Shown: piece after piece, positions 1-10,463 of the stretch
How the letters are laid out: every line of letters starts with the position of its first letter
How positions within the stretch are numbered: the stretch's first letter is position 1
Assembly (NCBI GenBank): GCA_026120035.1
Contig: JALRME010000002.1
Span: 1,240,001 to 1,304,000, forward strand
DNA length: 64,000 nucleotides
DNA from: Coleophoma eucalyptorum
Lineage: Eukaryota; Ascomycota; Leotiomycetes; Helotiales; Dermateaceae
Direction of reading: 5' to 3'
Translations under genes and position numbers: made by a program
Notes under the pieces: model-generated
The model's database searches: none
What the model saw: the letters and a program-made list of their open reading frames with translations, nothing else
Told to the model about the DNA's origin: nothing

Positions 1-348
1 CAAGGTCAGTTGTTGTAGAAACCGTGAAAGGTGTCCTTCTTACCAGACCAGAATCATCTCCTGCTTAAGCTTTCCAGAGCTGTCCAGCTTCGGGCATATT
101 TCGTAGTAGAAGTAGAGAAGCTTCTTCAAAGCCTTGTGTTTTGAGGGCATAACAAATCGAATGATATGCATGAGAAGTTGAGGCATTGGGTCTCCATTTA
201 GCATAACTGTTAGAATACGCTTCATGGTTTCGACCTTGCTTTCGTCCGTCCCTTTCTCGAGCTGCGTCCGCAAATCGGACATGGTGGGTACATCTGCGGT
301 GTTGTCTTGGTGCACCAAGCTGTATGAATTCTCCAAGAAGGACGCCAT
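1..348 (-). CDS. sec26: Coatomer subunit beta (COPI), first exon only
   Basis: Exon 1 (348..44) encodes the first 101 residues and a split Cys codon; a GTAAGA donor at 43 opens an intron that runs past the left edge and shows a CTGAC branch site near position 10. The peptide begins MASFLENSYSLV and contains TMKRILTVMLNGDP and RFVMPSKHKALKKLLYFYYE, which I recognise as the N-terminus of beta-COP, where its HEAT-repeat solenoid starts. Beta-COP is a core subunit of the cytosolic coatomer that coats Golgi-to-ER vesicles. The full protein is normally about 950 residues, so only about a tenth is here. It diverges from mago nashi across 380 bp. The ATG at 348 matches the family start. Confidence 0.93.
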
Positions 349-728
349 GGCTGCGGTGAACTCTCACTGGAGTGAGAGAAGTATGCGCCGTACAGGCTCT
401 CTAAGTGGAAAGTGGCCTAAGGGATGTTGGTGTACTTCGTAGCTGATCGTTGATTTTTTTATGAATATGGATTGATCGATCAGATTGGAGCCAGAATTTG
501 ATTATCGAAGGACCGCCAATGGCCTTTTGGTAGAGAGGGGGAGACGCAAGAGAGCGCTGCGCATTGGAGGTACAAAGTGTAGACAGCTTTCCATTCAATG
601 TGGCTTTAGCACATAGCGGCCGTGCACGTGATGCGTTGCTGCAGAGTCGCGACTTTCCTTTGGCAGCTTGGTCTCAGCCTTCCTGGTTCGCAGCCTCGAA
701 CACATTAGGTCTCCACAGCTCCAACATC
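349..728. other. Divergent intergenic region between sec26 and mago
   Basis: This 380-bp stretch lies between the start codons of two divergent housekeeping genes and probably holds both promoters. I see no convincing TATA box, repeat or extra coding frame. Confidence 0.6.
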
Positions 729-1452
729 ATGGCTGCTTCTAATGAGCCCTTCTACATTCGTTACTAGTAGGATATGCCCATTGATTGTATACATAATTAC
801 TAACATGCTCGCAGCTCAGGGCACTCTGGTCGGCACGGACACGAATTTCTTGGTGAGAGATATGGAGGAACAAGAATTCGCAAGACCTAACTTGAGACAA
901 CAGAATTCGATTTTCGTGTGCTAGGAGATGGACGAAGTGCCTCTGCAAGATATGCAAACAACTCGAACTATCGAAATGACTCTCTAATCCGCAAGGAGAG
1001 TAGGTGAACCATGCATCCAACACCTTTTGATCCTGGCTAAACTTTAGGCGCAGTGTGTGTCAGCTCTCTGATGGTCGATGAGATCAAGCGCATTATTAAG
1101 ATGAGCGAGATCATGAAGTACTCCATTCACAAAGCACTCCGGTGGTCATAAGCTCACGATGTTGTAGGGAGGATGACAGCAAATGGCCTCAAAAGAATAA
1201 GGATGGTCGTCAAGAGCTTGAGATCCGTATGGGAAGTGAGCACATTTCCTTCGAGGTATGAAGAATGATCCCTGATATAATCTATCAATGTCTAACAAAC
1301 TATCGTGCTAGACTGCAAAGATTGGCTCCTTGGTTGATGTCACGGAATCGGCTGACCCCGAGGGACTTCGTGTGTTCTACTATCTGGTACAAGATCTGAA
1401 GGCTTTGGTGTTCTCTCTGATTGCCTTGCACTTTAAGATCAAGCCAATTTGA
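729..1452 (+). CDS. mago: Mago nashi, exon junction complex core subunit
   Basis: Six exons (729..766, 815..852, 904..999, 1054..1117, 1168..1255, 1312..1452) join in phase to give 154 residues. Recognised family blocks, in order: [20 protein letters not shown] near residue 7, [31 protein letters not shown], and the C-terminal [20 protein letters not shown] followed by FKIKPI. Mago pairs with Y14/Tsunagi, and the heterodimer clamps eIF4A3 on spliced mRNA in the nucleus. The length is close to the usual 145-155 residues. Every intron is GT-AG and 48-57 nt long, and five introns in 465 coding bases is dense. The start ATG reads [12 protein letters not shown], as expected. Function is inferred from near full-length family resemblance. 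Confidence 0.95.
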
Positions 1453-1922
1453 GAGACGGTTGATATGTGCTGTAGTTGAGAGATCCAAGGCATATTTGTT
1501 GGAGTTGAGGCGTTGCAAATTTGCACAAAACCAAGGGAGGATACCATAGAATCAAGGAACCAACTTCTAGAAGCGACTCGCTATCTGGCTTTGTATCAAT
1601 TCCCATCATGCAATGTGTACTTGTGCTCTCATGGCATCATAAGTGCATGGAAAATTATGAGAGCCTCACGCGACAAAGACTGTATGGAGTAGGCGGGGAA
1701 CCAGGGTTGACGAATGTGGTCTCGCTACTAGAATTGATTCGAGGCTCCGTCTTTCACGAGTGAACCTTATCATTCAATCAACGCAACTTCAGAAGTGTTG
1801 TATTCCGACAACTGCGGTCATGGCCATCTAGACGCCCTTTCTTTACCCCTACCAATTTCTTTCTCTTCCTGTATCATTAGATCAGCCTTTTGTGACCGAG
1901 TCTGCTCTGCGCGAGCGCGATC
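1453..1922. other. Intergenic region mago to gid4
   Basis: A 470-bp region between two co-directional genes. It holds the mago 3' end and the gid4 promoter, with a pyrimidine-rich stretch around 1835-1875 just ahead of the gid4 start. No further coding signal is apparent. Confidence 0.5.
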
Positions 1923-3054
1923 ATGCCAACTCCCTCGAGCGACGAGAACATCCCAGGAATCCCATCATTGCACACCTCATGCCCACCCGACGATGACAGA
2001 TCCAGCAGGAGGAATGCAGAGATGGATGAATCGCATGACGATGCGGTTGTATTGCCAGGACTGCGTCTTCCTGGATCGCCACCATCCGATACTCCTGAAC
2101 GCGGCTCAACGGATAGGGATGTGACTCGGAACCAGCAGCACGTAAAACATCTAGATATCGATGAGGACCACGCATCAACGGACATTTTGTCGCCTATGAG
2201 TACAGCAACAGAAAAGCATGAGACCAGCGAACTCTCCGCTTTAACTAGTACAGATCCAGGGTCACCCTCTATGGGATATGACTTCTCTCATGTCCGAGTA
2301 GGCCAAGAACAAGTCCCTTATCTCAGGGATAACAGTGCATGCTGACCAGTTGTGTAGCTCATACCCTCCTCCCCTTCCTCCTTCTTGCGCGCAGGTAGCA
2401 AATTTCATGGTACCCAGCAGTCTGAACGACAAGTCTACGACGTTCAGGTCGAGATCAAACACGTTGACATGAGGGAGTCCTTCCTTTGCGGTTATCTGCG
2501 AATACAAGGTATGAGAAATAGTCCTACAAGGCACCGCTAAGGGAAAAATCACCGTCTGACTTATTCGGCATGTAGGCCTCACCGAGGATCATCCAACCCT
2601 CACCACGTACTTCGAGGGCGAGATTATTGGCAGTAAATACTCGTTTTTCACACAACATCAAGATTGGGGATCAACCAATCATACTGATCTACAACATTGG
2701 GCCAAATTCTCTGCATTTCGTCCATTTCAGAAACAGGCTAGGAAAGGCAGTCTACACATACCGAATTTAGCTCAGCGGGATAACATCTTCATGAGATGGA
2801 AGGAGCATTTCTTAGTCCCTGATCACCGTGTTCGAACTATCAGCGGTGCAAGCTTCGAAGGGTTCTATTATATCTGCTTCAATCAGATCCAGGGTACTGT
2901 TAGCGGTATATATTTTCACGCAAAAAGTGAAAAGTAAGTCCAAGATGCCAAATTCTCCTAAACGAAAGCAATGCTGACTTGGAGAAGGTTTCAACAGCTC
3001 GAACTAAAGCACGTTGAGGACAGAGGCTGCTTCAGTGCAATGGAATTCCGATAA
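1923..3054 (+). CDS. gid4: GID4/Vid24, substrate receptor of the GID (CTLH) E3 ligase
   Basis: Four exons (1923..2334, 2395..2508, 2576..2933, 2988..3054) give 316 residues. The first 137 are low-complexity, acidic and Ser/Pro-rich. The Vid24 domain fills the rest: FHGTQQSERQVYDVQVEIK, DMRESFLCGYLRIQGLTEDH, then TYFEGEIIG, MRWKEHFLVPDH, ISGASFEGFYYICFNQIQG and a closing CFSAMEFR. In yeast this beta-barrel binds Pro/N-degrons and brings gluconeogenic enzymes to the GID ubiquitin ligase when glucose returns. The last three exons are very family-like; the N-terminus is variable, so the ATG at 1923 is less certain. Confidence 0.93.
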
Positions 3055-3545
3055 GGAATGATCGATGGAGGTATCGAGAGGACGGAATTGAGAATGGGAC
3101 TCAATTATTTGGTGCGTGCGGGTTTTTGGAGCAAGGAGCTATGGATTTACGGTTGCGGATGTTTGGAAAGTTCAAGCACCATATGAGAAGAAATCTCCTG
3201 ATTGATGGTTTCCTTCGGGCGTTCCACCTGTATATTGCAGGGTTTGAATAGCGTAAACAATATCGGCGTTCTGAGGGAGATCTACATGACATGTTATAAC
3301 TTGTTCATAGGAGGGAACGGGAAGGGAATATTTGAGTTCGACTTGGGTTCTACAGTGCACAGTTTAAAAGCATTAATGAGAGCCACTATCTGCAGACTAC
3401 GCCATACAATGTACTTCCGTGAAGCGTGCAGATGCAAAGGTGCCTGAGGAAGCAAGTCGCGCGCGTCTACCGTCTTGATGCCCCAGAATCAACTCTATTG
3501 CAACAACAGATGTCTTCTGAATAGTTGGCACTTCTTCCATTCACT
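3055..3545. other. Intergenic region gid4 to UPF0132 gene
   Basis: A 490-bp gap between co-directional genes. I see no second gene, RNA gene or repeat; it presumably holds the promoter of the downstream gene. Confidence 0.5.
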
Positions 3546-4293
3546 ATGGACTTTGCACCTTATCAAGACCAGTCTCCCGAGACGAATCGTGTGCGTTCTC
3601 CTCCTCCCAATACAGGAAGAAGATCTTTCTCTCCAGGATGGCGTTCGCCAGCTCTCCAATCACCCTCGATCAGTCCACCAAAGCCCTCCTCGAACCCATG
3701 GGCACCCACCAATAACTCTTCTTCTACGGCCTTCGGAAATACAGGAATCGGCGGAAGTGTAGATTCTGAAGTTGGTCGAGCTGGTTTAAATGGTTTCGAA
3801 ACTTCCTTACCAATTCGTCTTGATTACGAGGCTTGCTTGGCATATTTGTTATTACCACCCGCTGGTGGGGCACTGTTGTTGATTTTGGAGCACAAGAGCG
3901 ATTATGTGAGGTACGAGGGATATATATTTATTTCCGTTCATAATCGACTACTAATTGTGACGCCGTGCAGATTTCATGCTTGGCAATCTGCACTGCTATT
4001 TAGTGCTATGTTTGTTGTTCATCTCATATTCTCCTGGTCGACTTTCTTATCGTGGCTCATATTCCTTGGTGATTTGTGTCTGATTGGCTATTTGACTTTG
4101 CGGGCATATCGAGATGGTAAGTCAAGAGTTAGACTTATGTGCAGTTTAGAACCTTGCTAACAAGCTTCCAGCGGATACACTGGATAGGTAAACCTCCATG
4201 GCCCTTGTGGATCCCTAACAAATCTGACAATCCCGTAGATGTGAGGTTCCATTCTTTGGACCTCTTGCCAGCAGTATCCTGGATGATGAGTGA
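3546..4293 (+). CDS. UPF0132 (DUF4870/Tic20-like) membrane protein
   Basis: Exons 3546..3910, 3971..4116, 4172..4187 and 4239..4293 join in phase to 193 residues. The first 85 are Pro/Ser-rich and probably disordered. The rest is a three-helix membrane domain: helix one in YEACLAYLLLPPAGGALLLI, then HKSDYVRFHAWQSALLFSAM leading into helix two, and helix three ending GYLTLRAYRDADTLDR. The tail GPLASSILDDE is short and acidic. I recognise the UPF0132/DUF4870 pattern; its molecular function is unknown. An ATG-less in-frame extension upstream was ignored and the first good ATG chosen. The 16-nt third exon is supported by phase and splice sites. The gene converges on the AAA ATPase, leaving 152 bp between stops. 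Confidence 0.82.
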
Positions 4294-4445
4294 GCTGATT
4301 TGAGCCTAACCTATTTATGAGATACCCCTTCCGTCAAATACACGCACATACTACAATACTTAATATATAATGATTGTTCTATACCCATGGGTTGTTTTGT
4401 ATGACCAAGAAAAATCTCGTGGCAAGACCACTTTAGAGCTCTACC

Positions 4446-6138
4446 TCACATATATCTAGGCATGGAATAGTGCTGGTAGTCAAACCGTCCAGCAAAACCT
4501 CCACTCCGATCCTCAAGAGAGCTGTTAAAGTCAGCCCAAGAGAACACATCGTGGGGCTGTGGTATCCCAGGCCTGTCTGAAGTATGGGTACAGCTCTGAT
4601 TATCTTGCTCAACGCTCTCCTCCTCCATCTCTTTTCTCAAGCTTGCAACCTGCTTCTTGATCTCGGCCCAGAATACGTTGTTCCTTGGACTTTCATCCGA
4701 GCGATAAGACGCATGCCTGTCGTCCTGTTTAGCTACAATAACAAGTAATGCAGCTACAAAGGCTTCTTTCAAATAAGCAAAGCTAAAGTTGTTGGTGATA
4801 TCTGCGATTCTCGGCGACAGTGTCCTCGGAAAATCTACCTTGTCATTGTTGGCCAGCTTGTGACGCCAGTACTCACAATACTGGATACGCTCGTCTCTAT
4901 CAGGATTGTCAAAGAAATATTTCCTGTCAAATCGACTTGGTCGCTTAGCAATTCCGGGATCTAGTCGCTCAAGATGATTTGTGCTGCCAATCATGAGGAT
5001 GCCGTGATTAGATTCGAGTCCATCTACCTCGTTATAGAAATAGCTACGAACTCCTACACCAACGAGAGTGTCGATATCTTCGAAGATCAACAAGCAAGGC
5101 GCCATTTGCCTTGCCTTTTGAAATATTTGACGGATTCCAACCTGACCAACATGTGAGCGTATGTCGACTAAAAGTGATTAATGAGTATACTTCTGGCCCC
5201 ATGTAGCTATTTAATGTCTTCACATAAAGTGTTTCAACCGTGGGGGAAACTCGCTTGGAGAGATCATGCATCAGTGCTTTCGTCGAAATTGTCTTTCCAT
5301 TCTAAATCTAGAAGTTAGTATGGCCCATGGCACCAGCTAAAATTACTTACTCCAGGGGGGCCATAAAAGATAATTCCTCTCTAAATCAGAATTCAGTTTA
5401 TATACTGACACATGCCGCGGAAGATAAGTTGCATACCTTCCAGGGAACCTCAAACTCTCCATAGCGTTTCTCGGCGTCAAAGAAGCCCACGACGTCTTCA
5501 ATTATCGCTTTCTTCCTGTCTTCTTCGAGGATCACATCTGCCCAGTTTGCTTTCTGGATATTTTTCCACAGCTCCTTGTTCTTCTGCCAGAATCCGTTGT
5601 CAAACACCAACACCTCATCGTGTAGCTCCACCGACCATTTTGTTGCCGCAGCGATCAATCCGTCACTCTGTTGCTGGGCTGTTTCTTTCTGCTCAATGCT
5701 CATCTCGCCAGATTCTGGGGGTGCAACCAGAAGATAACTGTTCCGGGAGAAAAACTGGCCATCCCTGCCTTCTACAACATAGACCAAGAATTGGTTGTCC
5801 TGGAAGATATAATCATAGCATCCAAACTGGACTCTCTGTGCCCAACTACCATCACTGTCGTCATTGTATCTTCTCGCTGGAGGAATATACACCTTGTTAA
5901 TGTGCGATTCCTTTGGATCTCGAAGTCGGCATCTGACCTCTGATCGCCCGTTTGCAAATGCTAGTAAGTCAATTTGTCCGTTGACGGTAAGATGATGTTT
6001 TGGATGTTGGGTGCGAATGGCCTCGACCATCAATGCCTCTGTATACACTCTCTTCGCGCTACTGTGTTCAAAGTATTTCCCGGAAACACTACCACTTCCA
6101 CCACTGGAGACATGAATGAAATCTTCGTATGGAGACAT
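4446..6138 (-). CDS. AAA ATPase, single AAA domain, fungal family
   Basis: Exons 6138..5437, 5380..5351, 5301..5191 and 5141..4446 give 512 residues. The N-terminal ~230 residues are family-specific. Walker A is FYGPPGNGKT (about 239-248), with an intron falling between GPPG and NGKT. Walker B is LLIFEDIDTL (about 298-307), followed by a sensor-1 region MIGSTNHLERLDPG and an arginine-finger region KRPSRFDRKYFF. This combination marks an active AAA P-loop ATPase of the Bcs1-like/orphan fungal class. No transmembrane segment or targeting peptide is evident, so a soluble location is likely. Substrate is unknown. The ATG at 6138 (MSPYEDFIHV) was chosen because the open frame above it begins with GTG. 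Confidence 0.82.
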
Positions 6139-7909
6139 GATACAGAGCTGATTGCAAAAGTATAGGATCTGAGGGTTGAAATATGGATGAATGTGCACTT
6201 GTAATTCTATGCAAGGAGCACTTTATGTCAAACTGGTGCCTAGAAATGTCGCGGGGTAATACGAGACCGCGCCTGTAATAGACGATTGGCATACTGATAA
6301 AAGGAACGATAACCATCTCCCACCAGCCAGCAGTCGTCATCAAATATTATAAATAAGTCGTATGCTCCGGCTTCCTAGGTTGAATTTTCCAGATCGCAAG
6401 TCCTTCGTTTCGATTGTCGGGCAACTTATGATTATCTGCTGGATTTCTTGCTTCATTCATGGGTCCTTGCTTTAATCAACAGTTAAAGTCGATGTCGCTA
6501 ACAAATACTTGGGGCCTGGCATCTTCCATCCTGCAAGATGCCAGTTTTGAGCTTTTTCACTAAAGGTATTGGAAGCGCTTCGGTGCCACTGTTCAGATTC
6601 CTATAGTCCACAGTTAAGTAAATGAACTAGTAGTTATATGTTTAGTCCGGCAGCTCATTCACCGATGACACTTTTCGGGGGCGGTGAACAGAACGGTGAA
6701 GACAACTTGTATACAAGCTACCTCTTCTGGAAGTACCTGTACTAACTCACATACTAATATGTATTTGCGACAGGTTTATCAGTGTTACCAATGCAGCCCT
6801 CAGCCTCTGGTTTGGGGTCTTCAGTATCTACTAAGAATCAATGTCTTGTGATAGCCGAGATCTGTTGGTTTGGCCTAAAGATATGCCGGAAACAGTAACA
6901 CCTTCTTAAAGCATTTAAACTACCATTGATCGTTCACATCAGGATTAATCCACAGTTGTGGTAGAAAATATTTCTATGGGAAGGTCTAAACAGAAGAACC
7001 ATTTATCTCGTGTATCCAAAGCTTACCAGAAGCAAGTCTTAAACGCCGCAACTTTGGAATAAACCGAGTCAACACAAGTACCCGATACCGAGGCCATGCG
7101 CATCGTTAATGTGGAAGCTTTTATCTATATCCTCTGGTCCTTTTTGCGGCGAGCACCACGAGAGGGAATTATGGATAAACTGCTTCGCAAACACCAGCCT
7201 GGGCGGTCACAACCTTAGTATCCGAGATCTTATTTGATCGATCGCAACAATCTGGCGTACAGCTCTGCAAGCTTGACTTTTAAGATCGGGGCCCTCACTG
7301 CTGGCTACCTATTATTCAAGAGTTATGACGTGTTACTCGTTTTACACGAGCGTACGCTGTCATAGTAATACGATTGGGTCTTGTTCATTGTCAGATGTGC
7401 CTCTCGAGCCACATTCAGGATCCTGTTCTTCTCAAAAGTGTGCTTCCACATCAAGTACGAATCCGTGGGTCAGAACCGTTAATAGCGGGGAACGGTAAAT
7501 GGCGTCTAGGTTCCCATGTCATTTTAGATCAGGAGCTAAAATATTTGCCGTGGTCAGAGTTCCCAGTAAACGGCCGTTCTGAGAGATTGGTTGGGGTTTG
7601 TTCTGTGATGAGTTGGAAAGGTGACCCCGGTAAGTCCAAGAAAGCAGCAAGTCAATTGCACTTGACTTGTGTCAATTATGAAGGTGAGTACAAGGTAAGA
7701 GGAAAACCCCTTATAAATTTTCGATGATAGAATGAATTTTAATATAGATATTAAAATAGAGAATAGCAATTCACTATCAGCGCCACGTCCTCACCATGCG
7801 TCTTGCGGGTTCTTGAAACGATGTAATGGTCATTCTGAAGCTAGCTTACATCGTACATTCAAATGCATATCGAATTTGGCCACAGCACTCGGGAGCTGAA
7901 CTACCATTT
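6139..7909. other. Gene-poor region
   Basis: I see no gene I can support over 1.77 kb. Base composition is mixed with stop-rich AT tracts, and open frames are short. A frame of 117 codons at 7374-7727 begins with TTG and has no recognisable content. The stretch could be old, mutated repeat sequence, but I could not identify any element. Confidence 0.45.
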
Positions 7910-9160
7910 TTAAACGGAAACTTTTGCAAGGTTCTGGCTCTCAAAGGAGACTATGGTGAACATATAGCAGAGTTTGTTATGGCCATGTGAAGGGGGAAAC
8001 TGTTCCTGATCCGAAGTATCCTGGAAGGAACATGATATCCGCCACGAAGGAGAAGAAGGGCCGCCTACGCATGCTTGAATAAAGGCACGGACTGCCAAAT
8101 AACATGGCTCCTGCTTCGCCTTGATTTGCCATACGTCCGACAGGCACATTCTGATGGCATGGCATGGCATTTGGATGGAATTGACGAAAAGTTCAAGGAT
8201 TGACGTCAAAATAACGAACTGCCAGAAGTCGCCACTCGTCATGGCTTACAAGGTTTGGATATTGACGTGTTACTGATTGGGGAATATCCCTCGCCTCAAC
8301 TTACTCGGAAATGACCAGCAAGGGATACGAACTTGTCGCCTGCTTTCGAAGGTGCATGGTTGACAGCGGTTGGGGGCTTGGATTTGCTTATTCCTTAATC
8401 TTGGCCACCTCGTTGTGAACCAAGCAAGTCCGATTTGGTTCAGGTCCTCGGATGGCCTTCGTCGCTTAGGCCGGTTTTCCAATCGGCAAGGCAATCAATG
8501 CCGCCCTTCATCGACTTTTCAGGTCGCCATATCGAATTCAGGTTTTTTCTCGGAAAATAGACCCTCACTTATCACAGATTCCCTGTAATATGCAACCGTC
8601 AAGAACCCACTTCTGCCCATGGCTTTTGATGTCGCTTCGTCTGCTATCAAGCACTTGCACAAGATCATCTACCGGTAGTTTTTGCTCATTTGCTCCATTC
8701 CCATGCATTTGTTGGGCGCAGATCAGACCACGATACTCTAACATAACACCCCAGAGCGGCCAAGCCGCGGCCAAAAATCACAATCCGCATTCCGTTACTC
8801 ATGGATGGAAAGGTAACAGGGAAGTTGGGCACGGAAACCTATATCAACGCTTTGATATCGTCCTTAATACGCTTATTCTGAACTCAGGCAACTGGTCCAC
8901 AAAGAACTCTAGCTAATGGTGCCGATCTTCGTCTGCACATTGGGGAATTCATCCCTGTGTAGCTGAAGTCCTAGATGCTGCATACGAGTCCAAGCATGCG
9001 TGGCAAGTGCCAAATGAGTAAATGTATTGGCCATTTCGATACGAATTAAGCCAGGAACAATTGAGAGTAAGTAGAAGCAAGCGAGCTGCCTTTCACGCAT
9101 TGAAAGCCACGGAAAGTGATCGGCATCATACTCTTAGTTCTCCATAAGAGCTTGTCCTGG
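7910..9160 (-). pseudogene. Possible decayed gene, minus strand
   Basis: Reading the minus strand from about 9160 down, several short open stretches have protein-like composition: RQLACFYLLSIVPGLIRIEM and ATHAWTRMQHLGLQLHRDEF near 9090-8930, then QKLPVDDLVQVLDSRRSDI near 8690, and DFWQFVILTSILELFVNSIQ near 8230. They lie in different frames separated by stops, and I could not join them with sensible introns. The first stretch has the flavour of a helical domain such as the middle region of a fungal transcription factor, but that is a guess. It could equally be chance. Confidence 0.25.
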
Positions 9161-9329
9161 CGCTCACCTATATTCTTCTTCCCCCCTCCCCCTTACATGA
9201 CGACGAGAAGCCAGAAAAGCCGATGGCTTGAGGAGAAAACAAGTTAATCGACAAGATCTATACCGTTATCACGATGACGATCATTTGGGGAAATGGATGG
9301 GGATACCCAGTACCATAAGCTTCGAAATG

Positions 9330-9335
9330 TATAAG
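9330..9335 (+). promoter_or_regulatory. TATA-like box of the hydrophobin gene
   Basis: TATAAG lies 135 bp upstream of the hydrophobin ATG. It is followed by a C/A-rich, G-poor leader full of CAA/CAT/ATC (9361-9460), typical of strongly expressed fungal genes. The transcription start itself cannot be seen. Confidence 0.45.
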
Positions 9336-9464
9336 AAGGACTAGAAGTTCCCTCGAAATCACTGCATCCAACATCACCAATCTCATATTCAATCATCAGA
9401 ATCGTCTATCTACACCAACGCCAACCATACATCTACCCATCCAAACAATCTGCCAACCGTAATT

Positions 9465-9876
9465 ATGAGAACTTCATCCATCTCCCTCCTTGCCCTTAGC
9501 GGCCTCTTCGCAAGCACGCTCGCCATGCCTGCAACCATCCTCGACACCCGTCAAGCTGGCATCTGCTCTTCAAGCGCTGACACGCCACTCTGCTGCGACG
9601 TCGACGTTCTTGGTCTTGCGGATCTCGACTGCTCAACACGTACGTTGTCTCCATTGCTTTATGTTAAATGTACTCTGCTGACGCATCTCGTCTTTAGCTC
9701 CAAGCACTCCCACGAACATCACTGACTTCACTAACATTTGCGCCGGGGTTGGAAAGATCGATATGTGCTGCCTCCTTCCTGTCGTGAGTATTTCGAGTTA
9801 TGGATATCCAATTAAAAACGTCATCTTTCTAACTCATATACAGCTCGAACAAGCTCTTATTTGCACCTCTCCATAG
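9465..9876 (+). CDS. Class II hydrophobin
   Basis: Three exons (9465..9639, 9698..9783, 9844..9876) give 97 residues. A signal peptide (hydrophobic SISLLALSGLFASTLAMPA) is followed by a mature protein with eight cysteines spaced C-X8-CC-X11-C-X16-C-X8-CC-X10-C. Apart from the first gap, one residue short of the usual 9-10, this is the class II pattern (X11, X16, X8-9, X10). Hydrophobins are secreted, self-assemble at air-water interfaces and coat hyphae or spores. The four disulfides and amphipathic surface are inferred from the family. The introns fall right after the fourth cysteine and between the CC pair and the last cysteine. The gene stands alone. Confidence 0.95.
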
Positions 9877-9991
9877 AGTACTTAAGCAACTACACTACCA
9901 AGCACTATGGATAGCAACAGCCCAACGCAGCTTCTCCTAGTCTATTTTTGTATTTCTCATATTCTGTATAGTTAGGTCGTTCGTTTTGCAT

Positions 9992-10454
9992 CTACTTTGT
10001 GGAGTCAGTAGCTGGTCGTGGTTGGGTATGAGGTTGGGGACGGAGGGAAATAGGCAAGGGCAGCCAAGGCAACATATCTAGCAGTTTCTGAATTGAATTC
10101 AAGTCTTCGAATGTTTTTACTACTAGTGTCGCCAGATCCCATATTCTGAAACCAGGATTCAAATATCTAGTTCCCTTCAGAACATGGAAATCACGATATT
10201 TGAGATAATCAATCAGAGGCTGGACCATGGATGTGGAATTGGTGGTCAGCACGCCTTCACGCCCTGTGGGAGACTTTTTTTGGAGATCTTTGCCGAGAAA
10301 AGTCTCCGATTCTACCTGAGCCTCGTCTTGCTCGTTACCATACGTGGAAATGTACTTCGCATTGGTAAGCGACCGCAGTAAGCCATAAGTTATAAGAACT
10401 TACGCCCTTCAGGCCGTTTGTCCAAACATCACCAAATATAATTTCCAGAAGCAT
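9992..10454 (-). CDS. Uncertain two-exon reading frame, antisense to the hydrolase promoter
   Basis: Exon 1 (10454..10404) ends at a GTAAGT donor; an AAG acceptor lets it join exon 2 (10354..9992) in phase, giving 137 residues including IIFGDVWTNGLKG, NEQDEAQVESETFLGKDLQ and YRDFHVLKGTRYLNPGFRIW. The frame stays open for 121 codons in exon 2. I recognise no family, and the ATG sits only 9 bp from the hydrolase ATG on the other strand, so this may be chance or the relic of a gene. Confidence 0.25.
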
Positions 10455-10463
10455 TGCACAAAG

